64,000 nt of DNA, taken from positions 1,488,001 through 1,552,000 of the forward strand of contig JAGVVL010000022.1 of the NCBI GenBank assembly GCA_018287875.1, in the 5' to 3' direction. The DNA comes from Nigrospora sphaerica (Eukaryota > Ascomycota > Sordariomycetes > Amphisphaeriales > Apiosporaceae). Shown here piece after piece: positions 54,322 to 64,000 of this stretch. Position 1 is the stretch's first letter. Every line of letters starts with the position of its first letter. A program made the translations under genes and the position numbers. The notes beneath the pieces are model-generated. The model worked only from the letters and a program-made list of their open reading frames with translations, was not told the origin of the DNA and did no database searches.

Positions 54322-57300
54322 TCACCGACTGGCCCTCTCCTGCCCAACGCCGGTAAACTTGACGCTCTTCCGCCTCTCCCTTTCGCCACTGCCGCCGCTG
54401 CCGTTGCCGTTGGCTGTCGCTCCACCGCCCGTGTGTGAGGTCGAGGTCGACGTCGTGGTCCGCAGCGAGCCCTCGGCCGTCGGCGGGAAGCTGTTGTGCT
54501 TGGTGGTGGCGGTGCTCCGGCCGGGGCTCGAGCTCAGGGCGCTCAGAAAGCCCGGGCGGTAGGGCCGGTGGTGCTGGGTGGGCGGCAATCCGCCGCCGTG
54601 CTCGTAGGCCCCGATGCCCGCCAGCGCCAGCGCCTCGCGCACGCCCTCGACGGCCCGGCTCTGCGACACTTCGATCGCGTCGCTACGCACGCCCCCCACC
54701 ACTGACGGCGCCGAGCCCGAGTTCGCGTACGGGTCCGGCACCGTCAGGCTGCCGCTTGCCTTCCTGCTGCCGGCTTCCGTCCCGGTTCCGCCCCCCTTGA
54801 GCGTGCCGCGCGTTTGCTCCCGCACGGTGCGGCTGACTTCCTCGGACTTGGCGATGCTCGACTCGTTGCGCCATTTGCCCGGCAGGCAGGCGTGGCCACA
54901 GCCATCGAGTGGACAGCAACCATCGCTGTACGTCTCTGGGAGGACCACGTCTTGGACACCGCCGCTCTCTCCAGGGGTGGACGTGCCGTTGTGGGAGCGT
55001 GGCGGGGTGGAGCTAATGGGAGCGTGCCAGCCCTGGATGCACGTGGCGTGGCCGCCGTGGGCGCAGCCGGGACAATACCACCAAGTCGACACCAGCACCA
55101 CGTCGCCCTCGGCCGAGGACGCGAACTGCGCGAGCGCCTCGGCCACGGGGATGGGCGTCGATGCCGACGACGTGCCATCGCGGTGCTTGCAAATGGCGCA
55201 GGGGGCCATGACGGCAAGGCAGCGCTCGCACTTCCAATGGCCCGACGGATCCGACCGGTCAATCTCGCGTGGCTTGTGGCACTGCGAACACACGAACCCC
55301 GCCGACACGCGTTGCTGTGCCTGCGAGTAGATGGGAGTGTAGTTATCGCCCCACACATCGAGGCCCGCCGGCCAGTCGCGTACACAGAGGTTTCGTAGCA
55401 AGGTGGCCTCGATGAAGAGTTTTTGGCTCATCAGGCGCTGGTGGTGCTGACGGAGTACAGCCGCAGCTTGGTGCTGGTCGATCACTTCATCTGGCACCAG
55501 GGGCTTGAGGAGCAGGATCATGGCCGACGCATTCAGAGCCGAATGTTTTGTCTCAAACTCAAGCGCCCGGGCAAGCAGCTTGTACGGGTCGAGCGGCGGC
55601 AAGACGGCGCTACTCTTCCCATCGGCCTCGGACTGCAAAGGAAATGGAAAAGGAGGGTCTTCGGGCCAGGGCATAAAGTCTGTCTCCGTTATCGTGGTGG
55701 ACGTTTGCTCCTCTGGCCGTCCCATGGCGATTCTCTCGTTGGACGTCTGGCGGGGAGACGTATCGCGGGTGACTTCGAGCTTACGCGCCGTCTTCGCAGT
55801 AGCTTCCTGGGGTGTTCGCTGCAGAGACTCCTGTAATGGCTCTTGCGAAGACTCTGGCGACTGCTCGCTTTCAAAGCTGGCGGCTGTGGTTTGGGAAATC
55901 ATAAATATCTCGTCCGGGCTACTCGAGTCTCGTTTGACGAGTGATCTGGGCAATGGCTGCTTGTTGTCCTCCGAGGAACCGTGAATCTCTTTTCCCCGTA
56001 TGCGGCTCTCGAATTCCTCTTCCGATGTCGAGTTCTTCCGGGGTTTATCGGAGCCGCCCTTGGGACCCGCATCGGCATTGGCTTCGGTTGAGTAAGACTC
56101 GGAGAAGCCGTTCCCCCCGTGGCTGGTGTCCGAGACAGAGAAGACCCGGGCAAAGCTTTGGTCAGAGTCATGCCTACCCATAGTGGGTTGTCGACTGTTT
56201 GGCGTCTGCGGCCCTACGTATTCCAGAGACAAGGGCTCTTTTTTCTTTGGCATGTCGATGGCCTTGGGCAGGGCTGCTTCCACGGCGTCCAAGTCGTAAA
56301 AGTCGTACCCCTCAGTGCTTGACACTCGGCTGTCGTGTGAGATGAATGAAAGAGGAGCCGAGTCAAGCCTCTGGCGTAAGCCGGGTCGCTGTGGCGGTTC
56401 GTCGTCGATCGCTGGGGGCAAGCTGAAGAACCCTTCTGGTATTTCAGGAGGTGTTGGTTCTTTCTGACTGTCTGGATGCTGAGGCGCAGCCTCTTCTTCC
56501 GGAAGCGGCCGAGCCAATGGCGTAGGAACGTTGGACTCGCTGTCCACTTCACTGGACAGCAATGACCTTTTGAGCGTCTGCCGACTGTCTAGCGACGAGA
56601 TAGAGTTGGGTCGCTTAGGCGACTCGCCGTTGAGCCTTAGATGCGGCACCTCGGTCTTTGTTAGGTTTGTTTTCGACTCGGATCGCTCCTTTAGCCCGCC
56701 CGACTTCAAGCTCTTGCGCCGGGCCGTCCGCATCTCCAGGTGGTATTGCGCCCTCCGAGTGAGGAGAAGTTTGATAGCATACGACAGAATGCGCCATGTC
56801 TGGGCAAGTCTGAATTGGCTCAGTGTGTCGGCCGCGTGTGCGTACTGCTCCATGATGGTGGCCACACGGTCATTCATCGACTTGCCGCCCTCCATGTACG
56901 GAAGCTCCTTCTCCAACACCTCAAGATAAATCGACGACAAATACTGATAGATGTTGGATTTGGACGACGTAGGGACATGGCCGATGGCCATAACTTGCTG
57001 GGGGCGGAACGTTCCGGTCAAGTCAATCGCTTGTTCCAGGGACACGATGGGTTCCTCAATCCTGGGGCCCGGGGGTGTCGTGCTCGAGGTATAAGCTGGA
57101 TTCGAGCGCAGGCTGGGACGGCGTTTTCGGCTAGCACGTTTTCGAGGACCCAAGAAAGTGCCGACAGCATCGTCCTCGGAGTCGCTTCTGCTCACGCTCA
57201 GCATCTGGCCGGTCGGGCTAGAGCTCAGTGACGGTGGAGGAGCCACATCGGGGGCCCTGACAATGGGGCGCGGCTTGGGGGGATGGGGCCTCTCTTCAAG

Positions 57301-58572
57301 CATCATGAGCACGTCACCGCGGGGAGAAAAGTCGAGATTGGAGAAAGGCTGGCGGTCAATGACTTTGGGGGCGAAGGCAATGTCACACTGCGCAAATACA
57401 CCATCCGGGCCCGCTGTCCAGAGGAGATCCTGGGCGTGCCACAGCAGCGCGCATGGGGATGTTTCAAACATGTCAATTTCCTTGAAGGGCATCGTGGGAC
57501 GACCGAGATCCCATATGTGCACGGAGGAGATGCCGTACTTGTTTCCCGGCCCGCCGTTGTCGTACGACACAGCCACTTGGGCGGCTCGTCGGCCCTGCGC
57601 TGTCGCCGACCACATGGCCGGACGCCATGTTATGTCGGTCACGGGGGCGGGGGCTGAAATGGTCCATCTCGGCTTCTGCTTCTTATCGGCCGTCTTGGAC
57701 AGGTCCCAGACATGACACTTCCTGTCGAAGCCGCCACTAATGAGGTGGTCTCCATCCGGGTGCCACGAGATGGAGGATGCTCCCTTTTGCGGATTATGGG
57801 CATTGATGCGCATGAGCGGTGCTCTGGCATTCCGGATATCCCACTTGAGGATGGCGCCCGAGTCGGTGGCGCACGCATACACGTAGCCATCTTTGGGAGA
57901 CCATTTGATGTCACGGATGCCCTCTGAGTTGCCCTTGAAGGCCTGTATGGCGCGAAACGTCATCTGGCCGTTGCGGTTGGTACAGGGCGTCTTGACATCG
58001 AAACAACGAACCACGCCGTCCTGGCTACCAGCAAGCAAGAAGGTATTCCTGTGCGGGTTCACGGCAAGTTTATTGACCTGGCGCGAGTCCTCGCCCATTT
58101 GTATAACGTCGAGACTCCCTCCGGGCCCGGTGGTAGCCAGGCGCGCCATGTTATATTGGAAGATCTTGCCATTTGCACAGGCGGTGAATATAGTGGGCTC
58201 GCCTTCAAGGTTCGAGGACACTTCGACGTCCTTGATGGACAGCTGCTCGGACATGGACGTCGATACATTCGTCCGGTTGGCGTGGTACGCCTGGATCATG
58301 GCGCGGATATCAATGCCTTCGCGGATAGATAAGCCGTCGAATTGGACCATCTTGAAGGTGTCGCGGCCGCCCAGCACGGCGAAGCGACCATCGTTGGAGC
58401 GGTCCAAGCAGGTGATGGGCTTGTTGTTCTGGTATACAGCATTCTGCGACGCGTTCGGGCGCAAGGGGCCAGGTCCGGGAAAGCTCGTTGGGCCCAAAGC
58501 GCCGTCGGTGGAGGAGGACTCGTTCTGCGGCCGGCCCAGCAGGCGGCGCATGATCTTGCCTTGGTTATACAT
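54322..58572 (-). CDS. RTC1: Rtc1/WDR24, SEA (GATOR2-like) complex subunit
   Basis: A single exon of 1416 codons starting MYNQGKIMRRLLGRP. Residues about 50-430 form WD40 repeats (KPITCLDRSNDGRFAVLGG, AVNPHRNTFLLAGSQDG, DIKWSPKDGYVYACATDSG, SISWHPDGDHLISGGFDR), the N-terminal propeller of Rtc1/WDR24. A long low-complexity Ser/Pro/Glu region follows. A helical stretch lies near 1010-1080. The C-terminus (about 1090-1270) is a RING-type zinc module: CSQCHKP, CERCLAVMAPCAICKH, WWYCPGCAHGGHATCIQGW, CCPLDGCGHAC. In yeast Rtc1 is part of SEACAT on the vacuole, relieving SEACIT inhibition of TORC1 under nutrient sufficiency; WDR24 does the same in GATOR2 at lysosomes. The long disordered middle is typical of filamentous fungi. 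It is divergent from the UVRAG-like gene and looks intact. Confidence 0.93.
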   Translation of the reverse strand: MYNQGKIMRRLLGRPQNESSSTDGALGPTSFPGPGPLRPNASQNAVYQNNKPITCLDRSNDGRFAVLGGRDTFKMVQFDGLSIREGIDIRAMIQAYHANRTNVSTSMSEQLSIKDVEVSSNLEGEPTIFTACANGKIFQYNMARLATTGPGGSLDVIQMGEDSRQVNKLAVNPHRNTFLLAGSQDGVVRCFDVKTPCTNRNGQMTFRAIQAFKGNSEGIRDIKWSPKDGYVYACATDSGAILKWDIRNARAPLMRINAHNPQKGASSISWHPDGDHLISGGFDRKCHVWDLSKTADKKQKPRWTISAPAPVTDITWRPAMWSATAQGRRAAQVAVSYDNGGPGNKYGISSVHIWDLGRPTMPFKEIDMFETSPCALLWHAQDLLWTAGPDGVFAQCDIAFAPKVIDRQPFSNLDFSPRGDVLMMLEERPHPPKPRPIVRAPDVAPPPSLSSSPTGQMLSVSRSDSEDDAVGTFLGPRKRASRKRRPSLRSNPAYTSSTTPPGPRIEEPIVSLEQAIDLTGTFRPQQVMAIGHVPTSSKSNIYQYLSSIYLEVLEKELPYMEGGKSMNDRVATIMEQYAHAADTLSQFRLAQTWRILSYAIKLLLTRRAQYHLEMRTARRKSLKSGGLKERSESKTNLTKTEVPHLRLNGESPKRPNSISSLDSRQTLKRSLLSSEVDSESNVPTPLARPLPEEEAAPQHPDSQKEPTPPEIPEGFFSLPPAIDDEPPQRPGLRQRLDSAPLSFISHDSRVSSTEGYDFYDLDAVEAALPKAIDMPKKKEPLSLEYVGPQTPNSRQPTMGRHDSDQSFARVFSVSDTSHGGNGFSESYSTEANADAGPKGGSDKPRKNSTSEEEFESRIRGKEIHGSSEDNKQPLPRSLVKRDSSSPDEIFMISQTTAASFESEQSPESSQEPLQESLQRTPQEATAKTARKLEVTRDTSPRQTSNERIAMGRPEEQTSTTITETDFMPWPEDPPFPFPLQSEADGKSSAVLPPLDPYKLLARALEFETKHSALNASAMILLLKPLVPDEVIDQHQAAAVLRQHHQRLMSQKLFIEATLLRNLCVRDWPAGLDVWGDNYTPIYSQAQQRVSAGFVCSQCHKPREIDRSDPSGHWKCERCLAVMAPCAICKHRDGTSSASTPIPVAEALAQFASSAEGDVVLVSTWWYCPGCAHGGHATCIQGWHAPISSTPPRSHNGTSTPGESGGVQDVVLPETYSDGCCPLDGCGHACLPGKWRNESSIAKSEEVSRTVREQTRGTLKGGGTGTEAGSRKASGSLTVPDPYANSGSAPSVVGGVRSDAIEVSQSRAVEGVREALALAGIGAYEHGGGLPPTQHHRPYRPGFLSALSSSPGRSTATTKHNSFPPTAEGSLRTTTSTSTSHTGGGATANGNGSGGSGERERRKSVKFTGVGQERASR

Positions 58573-59629
58573 GGCGGTTTCGGGTCGCCTGGCTGGCTGT
58601 AGAAGCCGCGCAGTCGGTGGATATCATGGTCCGGACCGTGTGACGGAGGGCGGTCGCGGGCGCGCGCCTCTGCATGCAGAGAGGCAGGCAGGTCGAAGCA
58701 CGATGATTGAGAGTCGGCTACGATAGGGCGTATTGTCTTGCGTGCCGCGGCTGTCGCTACTGGTAGCAGATCGCAGCCCTAGGCACCATCGCTTCTTGAG
58801 CGCCAGTTGAAGCACAGCATATGTGTGTGAGATGGGATGGATGCTGTATCGTAGGGCGGGCGCATCGGGTAAGGTGGGTTGAAGTGGGTACATGTGATGG
58901 TCTGGTGGTGCAGGCGAGCCCGTTAGAAGTGCTGTCAGTCCGTCAGCCCGTGATTCCATTGGATCTATTGGGATGGGAAAGCCCGCCCCTCCAATTCTAG
59001 GTCATTTACCTAATGTCCGTGTGCACCAGCCGCCGCGCTTCTCAGCTGCTACAAACACATCGGACTTTACATCATCTATCTTCTATGATGCTCATAGATG
59101 TAATTGACTGATTTTCCATACAGAGTACTGAGAGGTAACCCGGGGTGCCCGGGACTCCGTACTAACTGGGCATCCCGTACCTAACTACACCCTCTATCGC
59201 CGGATTCTGCCGAGCAATGCCGCCCTGGCTTTAGCGGACTGGGAGCGGGAGCTGCAGCGGAAGCTGCCACTCGCAGCGCTCCAATGAAAGAGGGACCAAT
59301 TCCAAGCCTATGGGGGTCTAGACGTGTCTCACAGGGGTCTTTAGTTGAGAAGCCAGAGGTGACGTCGCAGTACCGCCGCCGCCAATGCAACTCGGACAGC
59401 TGCATGTGTGCCAAGGACTGCTGTTTCCCGGGCTGGGCTGTTGCTGCACACCGCGAGAACCCCATCCCACCGCAACAACCGAGGACAAGAGCAGCAGGTG
59501 CTGGTGGGTTGGCCTGCGTCGTCTGGTCCATGGGATCCTACGCGACTCGACTGCCCGCGAGGTGAAGCAGAAGAAGGAGAGCCCGATTCCCGTGTCGTCG
59601 GCGATTCGGCCGTTCCCTCGCCGGCCGCC
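58573..59629. promoter_or_regulatory. shared intergenic region of RTC1 and the UVRAG-like gene
   Basis: 1057 bp between divergent starts, no supported ORF. It must contain the promoters of both genes. No specific operator recognised. Confidence 0.6.
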
Positions 59630-61536
59630 ATGTCGATCCCGCGCGAGCCCTCGCGTCCGCTGCTGCTCCCCCAAAACCGTCGTCTCCGTCATCTCCAGGG
59701 CATCTACCTACGCAACCTGAGCTTCGAGCGCAGTCGTGTCAGGACGGCCGACGACGCCGACTTGCACAAGGGCTCGACCAACAAGCTAGATACTTGTGCT
59801 AACACCCACACTCTCCATCATGCCGCCTCGTCCGAGTCGCTGAGAGAACGGCCTGCGGGTGCACGCCGGCGCAGCACCAACCTGGCCAACAAAAGCCCCG
59901 TCACGCGCCAGCGACACCTGGAGCTGGCCATTGAGAGCCGTGCTGCCGATGTCTTCTTTTCCCTGCATGTCAACGGCGTGGAGGACCCCGTCTACATCAG
60001 CGAAGTGGGCACTCGGTCCATCGTACGAGGCCTTCTTTTCTTTTTGTCCTGTCCATCCTGTACCCTGCCGTAACGTTTGGTTGAGGTACTGGCTGCTGAC
60101 GCCTCTCACCCCTGCAGAATTTCAACTTCCTCTTCTTTGACCTCTCCCGGGCCGACCTCCACATCACGCGCTCCGCCGAGGTCACCGTCAAGGTCTGGGC
60201 CAAACGGCGAGAGGAATGGCTCTTCTTCCTCGAGCAGCCCGTCCAACTGCGCCAGCTCAAGTTTATCGGCACCTTGACGAACCAGCACTACCCGGCGAAC
60301 TGTCTCATCTTTCATCTCATTGATGGCATCTACGCCCTCGAGCTGCCCGAGCGAGCCACGGAGCCGAAACAAGGCCCGGCTCAGGCGACCTCACCCTACA
60401 ATGCCCTGATGAAGCTATCCAACCTCGAAGCCTCAATACAAGATGCCATTGCCACGCAAGAAATCATAACGGCCCAGATCAACGAGATCCTCGACCGCAC
60501 GCCCGCGAATACGGTTCCAGAAGAGCAGGACAAGGTCAAGCTAGCGAATAATTACCTGGTGGCCCAGACTCGCATCAACAAGGCGGCCGAAAACCGGCGT
60601 GACCAGCTCAAGGCCTCTATTGCGGCCCGCCGCTCCTTTATCGCCGAGGGGCGTGCTGCGGAAAAGAAGACGGCCGAGTATGTCGAGCACGCCTCCCGGA
60701 GGTTACCCGAGTCCCGCGCCTCCATTGCTGCGGCCGAAGTAGAGATACGGGGCCAAAGACGGCGCATATGCGAGGAGTTGTCCAGAATATTCCCCATCAC
60801 TCCATCTCCGACCGGCGCCCCCCTGGCTTTCCAAATTTGTGGACTCGGTCTGCCCAACACGGATTACGACCCGACATCTTCAACGGCGTCTGAGGATGCT
60901 CTCTCGGCGGCGCTGGGGTACGTGGCACAGCTCACCAACATGCTTCAGTTTTACCTTTCCACGCCCCTGCCGTACCCTATCCAGCCCTACGGCTCACGGA
61001 GCAGCATCCGCGACGACATCTCGCAGATCTCGGACACGCAGCGGTCATTCCCGCTGTTCCTGCGCGGGGGCGCCACGGCCCAGTACCGCTTCGACTACGG
61101 CTGGTTCCTCCTGAACAAGGACATCGAGTGCCTCTGCACCGGCGCCGGGCTCCGCATCGTCGACGTCCGCCACACCCTGCCGAACCTCAAGTACCTGCTG
61201 TACGTGTGCAGCGCCGGCAGCGATGAGTTGCCCGAGCGCAAGCGCGGCGGCGTCCGCGGCCTCTACGCCGGCAAGCTGAAGAGCCGCGCAAACACGCTCG
61301 ACGGCAGGGGCAGCCTTGAGGGCAGCCGCAGGGGCAGCACCGAGAGCGAGACGCCCGGCAGCAAGCAGCGCGAAGAACTGCGGCGGGCCCTCGAGGCCAC
61401 GGCCCCGGCCTCGGGTGGGGCCGAGAGCGCGGCCGCGGCGCCGGCCAAGAGCGACGCCGCCCCAGTCCATCTACCCTTTGACGAGGGGACCCCGGTCACG
61501 CTGCGGACCAAGGGCATGCGGGAGCACGTGCACTAA
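59630..61536 (+). CDS. UVRAG/Vps38-like subunit of PI3-kinase complex II
   Basis: Two exons: 59630-60022 and 60118-61536. The intron 60023-60117 is GTACGA...GCTGACG...CTGCAG, phase 0; the product has 603 residues. The N-terminal region has a basic, partly disordered leader. A C2-like domain follows (ADVFFSLHVNGVEDPVYISEV, then FNFLFFDLS, FIGTLTNQHYPANCLIFHL). Next come coiled-coil helices (about 230-370, rich in Glu/Gln/Arg: DRTPANTVPEEQDKVKLA, NKAAENRRDQLKA). The conserved Atg14/UVRAG C-terminal region has FRFDYGWFLLNKDIECL-like and VRHTLPNLKYLLYV blocks. UVRAG and yeast Vps38 join Vps34, Vps15 and Atg6/Beclin 1 in complex II, which makes PI3P for endosome-to-vacuole sorting. The strong DPVYISEV and TLPNLKYLL blocks favour UVRAG over Atg14. 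The C-terminal tail is Arg/Ser/Ala-rich and likely disordered. Confidence 0.88.
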
Positions 61537-62360
61537 TAGCGCGGTTCGGTCGTAACGGCCCCCCTCCGACTCGGCACCCCGGAATAGACAGGCGGACGGG
61601 AAGAACGACGGAAAGTCAGAACAGGCAGGCAGCATTCCAGCGTTTGCATTTGAGATACCCACCTCGCCAAGGGACACCAACGGGGGGCGCCTACGATAGT
61701 ATTGAATCCATGCATCAACTGATACCAGATCTTGGTTCGTTTCCAACATTGCGCGGCCGTCGTTTGTCGACGCCCTTATCGCAGCACTTGATGGAGGGCG
61801 AGAAGGAAAGGCATCGCAATGTTTGCGTAATCCATAGTGAGGTCCCGGTAGAGGCCTACAACAGGTTTTGTGCATTCTTTCTTGCAGACTTTTTGCCAAC
61901 TTGTACACCTCATCGCCGTACCTGGACACTGGTTTCCCTGGCTGCCTGGTGTCGGTCTGCTATACATTTCCCATGGATCAGCTGGGGGTCACTAAATGGT
62001 TTTCATATCGCAAATAACGCAGTTATTATACCAATGTGATTATGGTACCCGGAACGCTGTATGGGAGGCCGTCGAAAGTCCGTATGCCAGATGGATACAA
62101 AAACCCCCCAGCTCGGCGCACACCGATTGGGCGCTATATATGCCACGAGGTGAATAGGATGACAATGCTACTGCTCGAAATTCAAAGCACACCGCACCCT
62201 CTACCTGCCAAAACGCCTGAATGCCCAGAAAACGCCGTTTCAGCCCGGAAGAGGAAGAACAAAACGCGCCAAGGCGTCCTCCGTCCCGGTGCGGGCTTTC
62301 CATGATGCGATTTACGCCGTACTGTCGTCGAGCACGGATTATCATTTCGGCCTGCTACGT
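61537..62360. other. intergenic between convergent genes
   Basis: Holds the 3' ends and terminators of the UVRAG-like gene (+) and the kinesin-like gene (-). No ORF supported. Confidence 0.5.
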
Positions 62361-64000
62361 TTATCGCCAGATGATTCCCCGTTCCTTTCGGGCGGCGGCG
62401 CTGCCCATCATGCCGGCACCACCAATAGTAACCCTACGACTGTGCTTCGTGGCGCCGTCACTGACCATGCTCTTCATCTCGCGGCCGTTGCCGATGTGAT
62501 CGACTGACCTATCGCTGGGGCTGCCGTCCATGCGCTCGCGGATGCCGGCCGTAATGCCCATGCGGCGGGCCTGCCCGGCGGTAAAGGACCTATCTCTGGC
62601 GCCGAAGCTGGCGTCGGGGGGCGAGCAGGCCATGGGTGGGCTTTTACGTCGCTCGGTACTCGCGCGTCGACGGCTGATGCCGTTTGTGGCCGACGCGAGG
62701 GGCGCGCCCTGCGGCTTCTGCATCATGGAGCCCGGAAGGACGCCGATCGCGGAGACGCGCCTAGCAGATCCAAGGTTTCCCCCAAACGAAGAGAGGCGGT
62801 CACCGCGTTTCCGGGCGTGAAGGGCGGAGCGCAGTTTTGACGTGTCAATCAGCTGGCTTGTCTCCGACTCCGACTCCGAGTTGCTGGGTGGGTGGTTCTC
62901 GTTGTTCACCGCAGGGCTGGGGATCTGTGACGGCGAGGGATTCATAGACCCCGGCGATGGGATCAGCGAGCTCGACGGTTGGCGTGGTTGAGGTGACAGG
63001 GAGTGACGAGCGCGCGCTGGTGGCGAAATGAGGTTAGAAGTTCGCGCGACATCCAGACTGCGCAGCGGGCTGCCTCTTTGCTCGTCTCCGGATAGCGCCT
63101 GGGCCAGCGAAGTCGTGTTGGACGAGGGCGAGTTCGAGGCAGAACCCGAACCAGGGCCCCCTATCGAACTCCTAGCCTTGGAGAGGAAACCAGCCTGGAA
63201 TCGGTTGGGTTTGGTGGCGGGGAGAGAGATCTCGGGCACCACGAGAGGGGGGCTAGGCTCTTCATCATCGTCCGTTTTCGGGGCTGGATGGAACCTTGGT
63301 GATCGTCTCGGTGACCGCCTCGAAGGCGAAGCCTCGGGGCTTGGCTCATACTTCTGAGGCGTTTTCTCAAAATCGGCCAGGGTGCCCTCCGTCTCGTCAT
63401 CCCGCCAGCGCACTGCGCGCTTCGATGGCGACTTCTTTTTCACCGGGGTGAATGCCACGCTCTTACGTCCCACGTTGCTAACTTTACGACGCCGTGGTGA
63501 GCCCTTCATCGGCGAGAGGTGAAGCTGGGGTGGTTCGGCGGCCAAGGCAGTGAAAGACGGCATGGGGATGGGCTTCACCGAGTCGATCACGGCGTTGGCG
63601 GCCTTCTTGCGTTTCGGCGTGCCACGCTTCGTGGGGGAGAATATTTCCAGCGGCACATTGGTGCCATCAGGCTTAACAACCTGGGATGCAGCCGTGCAGC
63701 CCGTGCTTAGCAGCCTGCTGATGAGGTTCGTGGCATGCGCCACGGCCTCTTCTTCGTCCATGGCCAGCGCCTCGGATAATGATGCCATCATTTCAAACTG
63801 GGCCGTCAGCAGAACCTGCATTATGCCGGCGTCACCCGCTTTATCTTGCTCCAGGACATCCCGGTACGCCTCGCGGGCAAAGTTGGACTTGAGCAGTTCG
63901 GCCTCCCGCTGCAAGCTTGCGACGTCACTAGTTGGAGCAGTCCCAGCACCCGCTGGAAGCTGGCTAATGCTGTGTTGAAGAGCCGAGTCGATAGCTCGTT
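62361..64000 (-). CDS. kinesin-8 (Kip3/Klp5-6-like), C-terminal part, cut by the right edge
   Basis: The minus frame is open from the window edge (64000) to TAA/TGA at 62361, about 546 codons. The motor domain must lie beyond the edge. The visible start is a coiled-coil/helical block (SLQREAELLKSNFAREAYRD, then IMQVLLTAQFEMMASLSEAL, then EEEAVAHATNLISRLLS). A basic, Ser/Pro-rich tail follows, with RAVRWRDDETEGTLADFEKTP, many SP/TP sites and the terminal GGAGMMGSAAARKERGIIWR. This resembles the tail of fungal kinesin-8 proteins, plus-end depolymerising motors that set microtubule length in mitosis and hyphae; SP/TP sites suggest CDK control. Assignment rests on the tail alone, so it is less certain than the neighbours. 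Confidence 0.7.
   Translation of the reverse strand, partial: RAIDSALQHSISQLPAGAGTAPTSDVASLQREAELLKSNFAREAYRDVLEQDKAGDAGIMQVLLTAQFEMMASLSEALAMDEEEAVAHATNLISRLLSTGCTAASQVVKPDGTNVPLEIFSPTKRGTPKRKKAANAVIDSVKPIPMPSFTALAAEPPQLHLSPMKGSPRRRKVSNVGRKSVAFTPVKKKSPSKRAVRWRDDETEGTLADFEKTPQKYEPSPEASPSRRSPRRSPRFHPAPKTDDDEEPSPPLVVPEISLPATKPNRFQAGFLSKARSSIGGPGSGSASNSPSSNTTSLAQALSGDEQRGSPLRSLDVARTSNLISPPARARHSLSPQPRQPSSSLIPSPGSMNPSPSQIPSPAVNNENHPPSNSESESETSQLIDTSKLRSALHARKRGDRLSSFGGNLGSARRVSAIGVLPGSMMQKPQGAPLASATNGISRRRASTERRKSPPMACSPPDASFGARDRSFTAGQARRMGITAGIRERMDGSPSDRSVDHIGNGREMKSMVSDGATKHSRRVTIGGAGMMGSAAARKERGIIWR

Noticed and set aside
54744..55398. ORFs on both strands across the 3' part of RTC1
   Set aside because: Low-complexity shadows in other frames of the RTC1 coding sequence.

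Overview
The window reads as a filamentous ascomycete chromosome segment, probably Sordariomycetes and perhaps Hypocreales. The reasons are short GT-AG introns of about 40-130 nt with CTGAC/CTAAC-like branch points, GC-rich single-exon housekeeping genes, families typical of these fungi (fungal rhodopsin-domain membrane proteins, HET domain, OTT_1508-like deaminase, PLL-like lectin), and transposons carrying C-to-T nonsense mutations of repeat-induced point mutation (RIP) type. The species cannot be named from sequence alone.

Layout. (1) 1-12.3 kb is an accessory gene region: a rhodopsin-domain membrane protein (-), a GNAT acetyltransferase (-), an unrecognised GC-rich gene (+), a four-exon small cysteine-rich secreted protein (+), a DapA-family aldolase/synthase (+), a Tad-like LINE 3' end (-) and a short-chain dehydrogenase (-). 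(2) 12.3-45.5 kb is a transposon nest. It holds a pogo/Fot element with 43-bp terminal inverted repeats interrupted by a solo LTR, three complete LTR retrotransposons (Gypsy A 16306-22151 +, Gypsy B 31175-37042 -, Copia 38572-44435 -) each with a perfect 5-bp target duplication, solo LTRs of all three families, two copies of a tRNA-like SINE candidate, and relics of Gypsy, pogo and LINE elements. One lectin gene (23.5-24.5 kb) sits inside the nest. (3) 45.5-53.9 kb is a transition zone: a broken C2H2 zinc-finger gene, an intact deaminase-superfamily gene, a HET-ankyrin gene interrupted by one TGA, and tRNA-Asp(GTC). (4) 54.3-64 kb is a conserved core: RTC1 (SEA/GATOR2 subunit) divergent from a UVRAG/Vps38-type gene, then the 3' half of a kinesin-8-like gene running off the right edge.

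Functional links. RTC1 (TORC1 nutrient signalling) and the UVRAG/Vps38 gene (PI3-kinase complex II, endosome/vacuole traffic) share one 1.06-kb intergenic region. The HET protein, deaminase-superfamily protein, lectin and small secreted protein are all families tied to self/non-self recognition, defence or host interaction, and they lie in or beside the transposon nest.

Most interesting signals: the three complete retrotransposons have nearly identical LTR pairs, so they look recently inserted, yet their coding frames are dead. In Gypsy A one 3.3-kb frame has 18 stops, all TAA/TAG, and no frameshift. This suggests mobilisation in trans of already mutated copies. Gypsy A also has a 12-nt perfect complementarity between its primer-binding site and its own LTR (Tf1-like self-priming), and a 14-bp palindromic heat-shock-element-like repeat whose copy number differs between LTRs (6, 4 and 3).
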